A stretch of DNA of 52,379 bases from Candidatus Eremiobacterota bacterium (GTDB taxonomy: Bacteria; Vulcanimicrobiota; CADAWZ01; Ess09-12), in the NCBI GenBank assembly GCA_031082125.1, contig JAVHLM010000010.1:162287-214665 (forward strand). The letters are read 5' to 3'. Under the pieces are notes generated by a model. That model was not told the DNA's origin. It was given only the letters and a program-made list of their open reading frames with translations, and made no database searches. Positions 42,606-50,436 of this stretch are shown one piece after another; the first letter of the stretch is position 1, and every line of letters begins with the position of its first letter. A program made the translations under genes and the position numbers.

Positions 42606-43127
42606 CTATGCCACCCCCGCTATCAGTTTTTCCCTGTCGTCAAAGAGCCTGTCCATCTCCTTGATGGCTCTCTCCACGAGCTTTACCTTGTCCTTGATCC
42701 CTTCGTTGCTCTCCACGGCACCCTCGAGGGCCGAGACGGCCTCTTCAGCCGTTGCCGCGTTGTTCACCAGGGCCGAGTCAAACTCATATATCTTGTCGAG
42801 CTCCGCCTCGTTTATCTTGACGGCATCGAAGAACCCTGCGTAACCGTAATCAGCGTAGCGGATCCTGTCGATGGTCTTGTCAAATATCTTGCCTGCCCGG
42901 TCAATTTCGCCAAGATATTCCATGTGTCCTGACCGCGCGAGCACTGCCGTGAGGTCGGTGAGCGAGCCCTTTACCTTTGTGAGCCTGTCGGCAATGAACA
43001 TGCGCTGCAGCTTGTCGGCGTCCCTTCTGCGCTCCCTGTTATGATAGCCTTCATAACCGGGGATGCTTTTCATGAGCTGTTCCAGGCCGGTAGTGCTGGT
43101 GAGCACTTTATCCCTCAGTTCATCCAT
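42606..43127 (-). CDS. Helical protein, partner of the SPFH protein
   Basis: This 173-residue, fully helical soluble protein has a conserved-looking opening, IPGYEGYHNRERRRDADKLQR, followed by long amphipathic helices. It abuts the SPFH gene with no intervening base between stop and the next start region, so the products are probably made together. The arrangement recalls PspA/YdjG-I membrane-stress modules, although this protein is not clearly PspA. AAGGAGGG precedes the ATG. Confidence 0.75.
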   Translation of the reverse strand: MDELRDKVLTSTTGLEQLMKSIPGYEGYHNRERRRDADKLQRMFIADRLTKVKGSLTDLTAVLARSGHMEYLGEIDRAGKIFDKTIDRIRYADYGYAGFFDAVKINEAELDKIYEFDSALVNNAATAEEAVSALEGAVESNEGIKDKVKLVERAIKEMDRLFDDREKLIAGVA

Positions 43128-43156
43128 GGTCCCTCCTTGTGGTATGCTTCTCTTTT

Positions 43157-45199
43157 TTATGGGGCTTCCTGAGAACTTCTCTCTTGGCTCATTTTTCCCT
43201 TCAACTGCACTCCCTTGAAGAAAATGAAGAGCGCCGCCGCGCCGGCGATCCAGCCAAGGATGAGCCCGTAGGCGGCCCTGATGAGTGAAACGGCAAGGGG
43301 GGTGTGCAAGTGGGCGAAGGTGTCGCAGATGTCGGCCTGCCCGATGCCGGCAATGAGCATGAGGAGCCAGACAGCGTATTCCGCGCCAAAAGCAATGAAT
43401 CCCGGTATGAGCATGAGGCCGGGATAGCCAAGCAGGAACTCCTTGAAGCGCGGCCTCACGAGGAGGACCTGGTTCAGGAAGGAGCGCACTGCAAGCTCAA
43501 TATCTGAGGCTGCTGCCTCGGTGGTGTTGCCGGTCCTGATGATATAGTAAGCCCCAGCGCCACCCAGGATACAGAGGGCCAGCAGATGAAGGGCCTTGAC
43601 AGGTGCCCCGAGAAGATCACCAGCCTTCAATGGCTTCGGTGAGGCTTTCATGATATAATAGAGGGTCACAAAGAGGGGGGGGAGCACCATGAGGAGCTTG
43701 ATGCCCCTGAACCGGTCCACCTGCAGAAAAAACTCAGTGCTCGAGAGGAGCCCGGCCATCACAAGCGCCCCCAGAAAGGTCATCATCGTGATTCTCATCA
43801 AGGCGACCGTGGCGCTCCCAAGGAGCGCCAGGTAGGTATTCTCCCTGAGGGACCTCTGGAACAGGTCCATATGGATGATCATCGCCAGGGTGGGGAAGAC
43901 GAGGCCCGCTCCAAGAGCCATGAGCTTCCTCCAGAGAGCCATGTGGCCTGTGGTGAAGAAAGCGGCGCCGGCAAGCACAAAAATTCCCAGAAGAGCTAAG
44001 GTCAAAGGGTCAGGAAGGGTGATGACCTTCCTCAGGAGCAGCAGCGCAGCCGCCGCTGCGCCGAGACTGAGGAGCGCAATGAGAAGCGGATGGGGTGTGA
44101 AAAGCGGGAAAGCCCTGGCGGCTCCCAGGGTGAAGCCCCTTTTTCTCAGGGTGTCGCTGAGGCGCGAGAAGTAATACTCATTGGTCTCGCTGAGGCTGCG
44201 CCCTTCGGTGAGTATCATGTGGGGCCGCAGGTATATCATCCTGATGTTTCTCTCCCTGACACCCAGTTCAAACTTGTCTACAAGATCGTTCATGGTGAGC
44301 TTCTCCTGGAAGAGGGGTGACACGGACTGCACGCGGAGCACCGAGGCGGTGCACTTCACCCCCAGGGTCTGAATGCCCTTCTGCATTGCCTTTACATTGG
44401 GCGCCTCGATGATTCCCAGGTGGCAGCCCAGGCCTTGGATGAATGCCGCGCTCTCGGGGAGGCACTCGGGAAAGCCCAGCACATCGTTGTTGAGACCGGA
44501 GAAAATGACGGTGTGAATGGGCTGAAATGGCTCAAGCGCATGGCGGTACCCTTCTATCATGGCGGGAGTCACCATGAGCTTGTTCTCCGGTCGGAGGGTG
44601 ATGGAGAGCCCCATATCAAGGTATTTTTTTGCTTTCTCCTTTGAGAAGCCGAGGCCCATGACGGTCAGAGTCTTTTCCTGCCCCGTGAGCTCTATGACCG
44701 CGGGTGCCTGCGGTGAAACTTCTGCCGAAGGTGAATCTGCCGGCCACTCCCTCACTTTCTCTCTGCTGCAGAACACGGGAAGGAAAGCGAGGAGCTGATC
44801 CCTGGTGGCCTGGTCATAGACCGTCACGTAGAGCTTTGTAGGCGAGACGGGGGGATAGTCTCTGCCTGCCAGGGCCTTTGGTGTCTTTTCGATTCCGGCC
44901 CTGAAGGCGCTTATCAGGTCACCCCCCACGTACCACCGGGCCTTTCCCCGGGCCTTGAGGGATTCCAGCGTATCTTCGCTGAGGGCAAGCCCTGTGATGC
45001 CGGCTGCCAGGAAATGCTTTACCAGATCCTCCTCGGGGGTGCCTTCGATAAGCGAGATATCCTGGATGGCGTTGTAGTCAACAACAAGCTCAACATTCCT
45101 TCCCCCGCTCTCGAGGGAGAGGCGCTGCGCGGCCACCGCGAGGGCTGCAATGATGGAAAGAACTACCATTACCCAGAGGAGTTTTTCTGCTGGTTTCAT
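43157..45199 (-). CDS. DUF5693-family membrane protein
   Basis: A 680-residue protein. An N-terminal transmembrane helix (about 7-27) is followed by a ~350-residue extracytoplasmic domain with a TIM-barrel-like feel (ITGLALSEDTLESL, LGIIEAPNVKAMQKGIQTLG, IRMIYLRP). The rest is about eight transmembrane helices. This layout is that of DUF5693, found mostly in Firmicutes and related phyla next to cell-wall polymer genes. Function unknown. AAGGA lies 9-10 nt before ATG. It is 29 bp before the helical SPFH-partner gene and 32 bp after the DUF697 gene. Confidence 0.85.
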   Translation of the reverse strand: MKPAEKLLWVMVVLSIIAALAVAAQRLSLESGGRNVELVVDYNAIQDISLIEGTPEEDLVKHFLAAGITGLALSEDTLESLKARGKARWYVGGDLISAFRAGIEKTPKALAGRDYPPVSPTKLYVTVYDQATRDQLLAFLPVFCSREKVREWPADSPSAEVSPQAPAVIELTGQEKTLTVMGLGFSKEKAKKYLDMGLSITLRPENKLMVTPAMIEGYRHALEPFQPIHTVIFSGLNNDVLGFPECLPESAAFIQGLGCHLGIIEAPNVKAMQKGIQTLGVKCTASVLRVQSVSPLFQEKLTMNDLVDKFELGVRERNIRMIYLRPHMILTEGRSLSETNEYYFSRLSDTLRKRGFTLGAARAFPLFTPHPLLIALLSLGAAAAALLLLRKVITLPDPLTLALLGIFVLAGAAFFTTGHMALWRKLMALGAGLVFPTLAMIIHMDLFQRSLRENTYLALLGSATVALMRITMMTFLGALVMAGLLSSTEFFLQVDRFRGIKLLMVLPPLFVTLYYIMKASPKPLKAGDLLGAPVKALHLLALCILGGAGAYYIIRTGNTTEAAASDIELAVRSFLNQVLLVRPRFKEFLLGYPGLMLIPGFIAFGAEYAVWLLMLIAGIGQADICDTFAHLHTPLAVSLIRAAYGLILGWIAGAAALFIFFKGVQLKGKMSQERSSQEAP

Positions 45200-45231
45200 C
45201 GTAGCGATCCTTTTCTGGAAGGTCTCAGACC

Positions 45232-46275
45232 TCAGAGGCTGTCGCCCCCGTTTTCCTGGTCAGTGTCCTTGAGCTTGTGGAGGAAGGCGTTGGTTGAGTC
45301 AAGGATTTTTGATTTTTCTTTGTCGTATAATGCCTTTATCTCTTCTCTTGTGAGCTTTTTCCCGTCGCGGTAATACCACCGTGCTGTCTCTCCCGCCGTA
45401 ATGGTCCCCGCGTAAGAGATGGCAGTCTTGAGCAGGGGGCCGCCGCCGGGAATGAAGCCTGTGAGGGTGCGGGCAAGGGTTCTCCAGCCGAAGCCTCCCG
45501 CGAGGACGGGCCAGAGCTCCGCCATCCTGGCGTAGAAATCAAGGGCATGACCGTAGACTCCCGCGATGCGCAGGCAAAGGCGCACCTGGTTGGCAGTGAT
45601 GATAAGGGTCTCTCCCGTGACGGCTATGAGGCCGATTATGATGCCGATAATCGGTATGTTCGAGGGGAGCGATGAGAAGAAGGAGACTGAGGCGTTCTGC
45701 CTGGCCGTGTTCCTGATGAGGCGGCTCGCCATCTCATCGCGCAGCATGCTGAATTTCTGCGCGTACGCCAGCCCTTTCTCCTGCACCAGCGTGAGGACCA
45801 TCGAGGGAAGCTTCTTCCATTCGTCGTGAATCCAGTGGATCTCCTCCACGGAGACCTCCTCGAAGAGGTCCTTCACCTCGTCGCGCCTCATTTCATCAGC
45901 GGCGCCATCGACAAACCAGAGGTATTTCTTCTCCTCATGGGGCAGGCTCTTCCCCAGCTCTCTGAGGATATCGATGTTGAGATCATCTCCCTTCATCACG
46001 AAGACTGCCACATGGCACTTCTTCAGGAACTCCATGTCTTCGCTGTCAGGAGGGTACTGGCAGAGGCGGAGCACCTCGGGCGGCAGGTTTTTCTTCTCGT
46101 CGGCCTCCTCGGTCTTGAGGCTGTTCATGGCCTCGTGGAGCTCGCCCGTTTTGGGGCTGTTGCCGCATATGGCCACCTGGACCTCTCCCTGGAGCTCTTT
46201 TTCTATGTCCTTCATGGAGAAGAAAGTGGTAAAGACGCTGTAGAGATTGCCGACAATTTTTTCCAGGTTTGGCAT
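45232..46275 (-). CDS. Degenerate GTPase-like protein with C-terminal DUF697 domain
   Basis: The N-terminal ~180 residues have the alternating strand/helix order of a small GTPase: VQVAICGNSPKTGEL in the P-loop position, HVAVFVMKGDD, and YLWFVDGAADEM. However, the P-loop lacks the GKS/T motif and no NKxD is present, so GTP binding is doubtful. The C-terminal part, from about 205, is DUF697: SNIPIIGIIIGLIAVTGETLIITANQV, with two hydrophobic helices and GGGPLLKTAISYAGT. DUF697 proteins associate with membranes. It is 27 bp after thrS. Confidence 0.8.
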   Translation of the reverse strand: MPNLEKIVGNLYSVFTTFFSMKDIEKELQGEVQVAICGNSPKTGELHEAMNSLKTEEADEKKNLPPEVLRLCQYPPDSEDMEFLKKCHVAVFVMKGDDLNIDILRELGKSLPHEEKKYLWFVDGAADEMRRDEVKDLFEEVSVEEIHWIHDEWKKLPSMVLTLVQEKGLAYAQKFSMLRDEMASRLIRNTARQNASVSFFSSLPSNIPIIGIIIGLIAVTGETLIITANQVRLCLRIAGVYGHALDFYARMAELWPVLAGGFGWRTLARTLTGFIPGGGPLLKTAISYAGTITAGETARWYYRDGKKLTREEIKALYDKEKSKILDSTNAFLHKLKDTDQENGGDSL

Positions 46276-46302
46276 GGCTTACCCTTTCATGCATGGCTTG
46301 AA

Positions 46303-48225
46303 TCATCTTTTCATCGCGATGTCTTCCCGGATTTTCTCGAGAAAGGTCCCGCTCGTCATCGAGCCAAGGTTTCCCGCCTTGCGCTCCCTCACGGAGAGAA
46401 GCCTCTCTTCCACTTCCTTGTCGCCCAGAATGACCATGTAAGGCGTCTTCTGCAGCTGGGCCTCCCTTATCTTGAGGTTGATCTTCTCATTGCGGTCATC
46501 GATCTCCACCCTTATGCCCTGCGAGGTGAGAAGATTCTTCACTTCCGCGGCATACTCGCTGTTCCGCTCGGTGATGGGCATTATCACTGCCTGGACCGGC
46601 GAGAGCCATACAGGGAAGGCACCGGCGTAGTGCTCCACCAGGCATCCCATGAAGCGCTCGAGGGAGCCGAGCAGCGCCCGGTGCACCATGTAGACATAGT
46701 GCTCTTTCCCATCGGAGCCCTTGTAGGTCACCTCGAAGCGGCCCGGCAGGTTGAAGTCAAACTGCACCGTGGGGCCCTGCCAGAGCCGTCCCAGGGCGTC
46801 CTTGATCTTGATGTCTATCTTGGGGCCGTAGAATACGGCACCCCCCTCGTCCACCACGTAGGGGATCCCCATGGCAGTGAGGGCGTGGGCAAGGATGGAC
46901 TCGGCGCGATCCCAGTCCTCGGGCTTCCCCGCGATTTTTTCCGGCCTCGTGGCAAGGTTCACCTCGTACTCCCTGAAGCCGAAGGTCTCCATCATGAAGC
47001 GGGCGAACTCCACGCATTTGATCATCTCTTCCTCGAGCTGCTCAGGGGTGCAGAAGATATGGGCGTCATCCTGGGTGAAGCCCCGGACCCTCAGCGTTCC
47101 ATGAAGGACGCCCGAGCGCTCGTAGCGGTATACCGTGCCAAGCTCGGCGTAGCGCACCGGGAGCTCCCTGTATGACTTGAGGCGCGAGTTGTAGATAAGG
47201 ATGTGGAAGGGGCAGTTCATGGGCTTGAGGATGTACTCCTGCCCCTCGATGTCGATGGGGCTGTACATGTTTTCGCGGTAGAAATCCCAGTGGCCCGATT
47301 TTTTCCAGAGGTCTATCTTGGCGATGTGGGGGGTATTGATGAGGTCATAGCCCCTCTTCAGATGCTCGTCCTTCCAGAAATCCTCGATGATCTTCCTGAT
47401 GAAGCCTCCCCTGGGGTGCCAGTACACAAGACCGGGGCCTCCCTCCTCGTAGAAGCTGAAAAGGTCCAGATCCTTGCCAAGCCTGCGGTGGTCGCGCTTC
47501 TTTGCCTCTTCGAGGGCGTGGAGGTACTCCTCGAGCTTCTTTTTATCCTCGAAGGCGGTGCCGTAAATGCGCTGGAGCATCTGGCGCTTCTCATCGCCCC
47601 GCCAGTAAGCCCCTGCAATGCTGAGGAGCTTGAAGACCCTTATCTTCGAGGTGGAGGGGATATGGGGGCCCGTGCAGAGATCGATGAAGTCGCCTGTTTC
47701 ATAGAGGCTCACCGTCTCGGCGGGAAGGTCGCTGATGATCTCCACTTTGTAATCCTCGCCGCGCTCACGGAAGAATTTCATTGCCTCGTCCCTCTGCATC
47801 ACCTTACGCACGAAAGGCTCGTTCCTGCTGATGATGCGCTCCATCTCCTTCTCAATCTTCACCAGGTCCTCGGGGACAAAGGGGGTGGATCTCTCAAAAT
47901 CATAGTAGAAGCCGTTGTCAATTGAAGGGCCTATGGTGACCTTCACATCGGGGAAGAGGTGCTTCACGGCAGCGGCCATCACGTGGGAGGTGCTGTGCCT
48001 CATTATCTCGAGACCTTCCTTGGAATCGGCGGTGATTATTTTGAGAGTGCCGTCTTTTGAGAGCGGCGCGGAGAGATCAATGATCGTGCCGTCGAGGTCA
48101 GCGGCGAGGGCCTTTTTCGCCTCTCCCGGCAGGTGGGTCTTAATGATTTCCAGCACCTGCTTTCCCTCGTCGATTTCAACGGTGCGGCTTGAGTGGTTCT
48201 GGAGTGTCAAGGTGATCACGGTCAT
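46303..48225 (-). CDS. thrS: Threonyl-tRNA synthetase
   Basis: This is a class II enzyme that charges tRNA-Thr and edits Ser-tRNA. The N-terminal TGS domain (1-62) and editing domain with HSTSHVMAAAVKH (about 77-89) are followed by the catalytic core: NCPFHILIYNSRLKSYRELP, motif 2 YRYERSGVLHGTLRVRGFTQDD (read across), zinc ligands in NCPFH, DAHIF and MVHRALLGS, and the anticodon-binding domain at the C-terminus. Length of 640 is standard. No T-box leader was seen in the 150 bp upstream. Confidence 0.98.
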   Translation of the reverse strand: MTVITLTLQNHSSRTVEIDEGKQVLEIIKTHLPGEAKKALAADLDGTIIDLSAPLSKDGTLKIITADSKEGLEIMRHSTSHVMAAAVKHLFPDVKVTIGPSIDNGFYYDFERSTPFVPEDLVKIEKEMERIISRNEPFVRKVMQRDEAMKFFRERGEDYKVEIISDLPAETVSLYETGDFIDLCTGPHIPSTSKIRVFKLLSIAGAYWRGDEKRQMLQRIYGTAFEDKKKLEEYLHALEEAKKRDHRRLGKDLDLFSFYEEGGPGLVYWHPRGGFIRKIIEDFWKDEHLKRGYDLINTPHIAKIDLWKKSGHWDFYRENMYSPIDIEGQEYILKPMNCPFHILIYNSRLKSYRELPVRYAELGTVYRYERSGVLHGTLRVRGFTQDDAHIFCTPEQLEEEMIKCVEFARFMMETFGFREYEVNLATRPEKIAGKPEDWDRAESILAHALTAMGIPYVVDEGGAVFYGPKIDIKIKDALGRLWQGPTVQFDFNLPGRFEVTYKGSDGKEHYVYMVHRALLGSLERFMGCLVEHYAGAFPVWLSPVQAVIMPITERNSEYAAEVKNLLTSQGIRVEIDDRNEKINLKIREAQLQKTPYMVILGDKEVEERLLSVRERKAGNLGSMTSGTFLEKIREDIAMKR

Positions 48226-48375
48226 GACTCCCTTCGCATTTGAATATGATAAAGTTCTCTTCGCGGCACCATTCCTCCTGCACTGCGGTGGCAGCCTTAT
48301 AGCGGGGGAATTGGCAGAAGCGTTCCTTTGAAGAGCAGGGTGAAAAGGTCTTCATAAGGCAGGAGTGCGGCAGTA

Positions 48376-50292
48376 TCAGGGGGCAGGATGCGTTGCGGTG
48401 CCGGCCTTGCCCTTGTCATCAGTTTTGTGGACGAGGGATTCGGCCCCTGAATATATTTTCTCAAGGGCTTTCCCTCCGAGGTTCCCAAGCCTTCCGCCGA
48501 GGCGCGCCCCGAGCTTGAGGCCGAGAACAGCCCCCCCGATGAGGCCCACAATGCCTCCCACGGGGCCCGCGACGGCGAAGCCGGCGAGAATTCCAAGGTA
48601 GGGTCCCACAAAACCCCCTCCCACGGCGCCTGCAGCACCGCCGGCGCCTATGAGGGCAGCCCTTGCGAGGCTTCCCGGCCTGGCGCTCTCCTGGAGCTCA
48701 GGGTCCTTCTCTGTTTCGGAGGCAAAGCAGGTGATAAGGGCAATCTCCCCGCTGTCGAAATCAGCCTTCTTCAGTATCTTCTTCAGCTCTTTCCCGGTGT
48801 ATTTATCGTCCTTGATGACATTGAGGGCTTCAAGCTTCTGCCCGGGGAGCTTGTCCTTGAGGTGCTCAAGGGTCACGTCGTTTACCGTGTAGACTTCCTC
48901 GCCCGTCTTCGGCTCCTTCGGGCTCTCGATGTACTGGAAGACCACGTCCCTCTCCCCATCGCTGAATTCGAGCTTCTTGAGGAGGTGCTTCAGGTCTCCT
49001 TTCGTGAACTCCTTGTTTTCCATGGCCCTGAGCATATCCACCTTGTCGGGGACCATCTGGAATTCTACCTTTTCTATGAATTCCTTGTTTATCTCCACGG
49101 GCTTGTTCCAGGGCAGCTTGGAGATCACCCAGTTGATTGCGGTTCCTATGGGACCGGCCACGAGGCCCACGGTGGCCTGCACGACGGCGTTTGCCTGCGA
49201 AGCCGTGATCTCCTTGTTCTCGATGGCCCTGTTGAGCTCCGAGCGCGCCCCTTCTATGGCCATCCCCGGCACTGCCAGGACCTTGCTCGCGAAGCACGAC
49301 CCCGCGGCAAAGTTCATCGTGGCGTTCATCTTGAGCTTCTCGTCGCCTGTTTTTTCGCCTCTCTTCATCTCTCCAAGAGCCCGGAAAGCCTGAACGAGGC
49401 CCCCCACGAGGGAGACCATGGCAAGGCCGTTCTGGAGGTAGGGAGCCTTTTCCATGATGCGCCCCATGAGCTTTCCTGTCTCCCTGAACTCCGTTCTGTC
49501 CACGAGGCTCTCGAAGAAGCTGTTTCGCTCAAGCTCCTCCATCCTTTTGAACTTCTCGGGGCACTTGGCCTTGAGCTCCTCGGGCTTCAGGTGATAGTTG
49601 GCATAGCTTTCGGCGAAGTCGTCCCACTCGCTGGGGTACCAGCCCGGTCCCGTGGCGGCGTAGTCGCTGATATAGGGAGGCTTTCCCCAGGGGCTCTTGC
49701 TGCTCTCGGAGAAGAGCTTGGGGAGGCCGAAGAGGCCGGAGTTGTAATCCACGGCATGGCCTGTCTCGTGGGTGAGGACCATATTGGCCCAGTCCTCGCT
49801 CAGGTGGAAGTTGTCCTTGGTGAGGAGTATGAAGGGCGACTGCGGGAGGGGCGCCGCGGCCCCCGAAGCCCCGGGAAGAGATCCGAGCATGGTGATGCTC
49901 TTGACGGTGCCCACGTCCTTGAGAGGCAGCCTGTCAAGCTGGGAGAGGACCAGGGCCTTCTCCTCGTCGGTCATGTTGATGAGGCTCGGGTAGATGAACC
50001 GGGGAAAAGTCTTCACGGTCTTGAAAAGCTCCAGGAGCGTGTCAAGGGCTTTGCTTGCCCGCGGGCTCTTATCAAGGTACTCGGAAGTCTTTTCCGCGCC
50101 GGAGCACACGGCTTCGACGCCGTTCTTTATGGCTTCCCTCATCTTCTTGATCTTTTCCTCGGTGGACAGATCCAGGTAACTGCCGCCGCCAAGCTCAACA
50201 GAGTCCTTCGCCTCGTTGGTCTCCTCCTTTTTCGGAGGCAGGGGCGGGGTGCTCCTGAGATCCCTCAAAGGCCCGCTGTCGTGTATCTTCAT
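48376..50292 (-). CDS. Putative zincin metallopeptidase with helical repeats and glycine-zipper tail
   Basis: No signal peptide. Residues 1-45 are disordered and include DSVELG (30-35). The zinc motif HETGH (175-179) lies in LTHETGHAVDY, with a probable third ligand Glu228 in DDFAES, as in lethal-factor-like or M34-type zincins. Residues 421-455 and 490-525 are homologous helical units (NKEFTKGDLKHLLKKLEFSDGE and DKYTGKELKKILKKADFDSGE). The tail (about 546-605) is a long glycine zipper, able to insert into membranes. The combination resembles a secreted or contact-delivered toxin, but substrate and export route are not shown. GGAAGG precedes the ATG. Confidence 0.75.
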   Translation of the reverse strand: MKIHDSGPLRDLRSTPPLPPKKEETNEAKDSVELGGGSYLDLSTEEKIKKMREAIKNGVEAVCSGAEKTSEYLDKSPRASKALDTLLELFKTVKTFPRFIYPSLINMTDEEKALVLSQLDRLPLKDVGTVKSITMLGSLPGASGAAAPLPQSPFILLTKDNFHLSEDWANMVLTHETGHAVDYNSGLFGLPKLFSESSKSPWGKPPYISDYAATGPGWYPSEWDDFAESYANYHLKPEELKAKCPEKFKRMEELERNSFFESLVDRTEFRETGKLMGRIMEKAPYLQNGLAMVSLVGGLVQAFRALGEMKRGEKTGDEKLKMNATMNFAAGSCFASKVLAVPGMAIEGARSELNRAIENKEITASQANAVVQATVGLVAGPIGTAINWVISKLPWNKPVEINKEFIEKVEFQMVPDKVDMLRAMENKEFTKGDLKHLLKKLEFSDGERDVVFQYIESPKEPKTGEEVYTVNDVTLEHLKDKLPGQKLEALNVIKDDKYTGKELKKILKKADFDSGEIALITCFASETEKDPELQESARPGSLARAALIGAGGAAGAVGGGFVGPYLGILAGFAVAGPVGGIVGLIGGAVLGLKLGARLGGRLGNLGGKALEKIYSGAESLVHKTDDKGKAGTATHPAP

Positions 50293-50328
50293 GAAAAGAC
50301 CTTCCGGTAATACTATTCCTTATCATAC

Positions 50329-50357
50329 AGTATATCCCGCCGCGGCATTTTGCACAA
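50329..50357 (-). promoter_or_regulatory. Possible promoter of the zincin gene
   Basis: On the minus strand, TTGTGC (50357-50352, 3/6), a 17-bp spacer and TATACT (50334-50329, 5/6), about 36 bp before the ATG. The -35 match is weak. Confidence 0.35.
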
Positions 50358-50436
50358 GCACCAAAATGTTAAAATTTCGCCGGGTTGTGAAAAACCGGGG
50401 ACCTCCACAGGGGGCAGGCAGTGGGATGCTCATCTG

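Noticed and set aside
45826-47175. 449-codon plus-strand frame antisense to thrS and the DUF697 gene
   Set aside because: It mirrors two well-supported genes and has no recognisable domain; a shadow of high-GC third positions.
48226-48375. T-box leader upstream of thrS
   Set aside because: Only 150 bp are available and no T-box sequence or antiterminator/terminator pair was seen.
48862-50310. 482-codon plus-strand frame antisense to the zincin gene
   Set aside because: The minus-strand gene has a zinc motif, duplicated repeats and a good ribosome binding site; the antisense product is His/Gly/Leu-rich with no domain.
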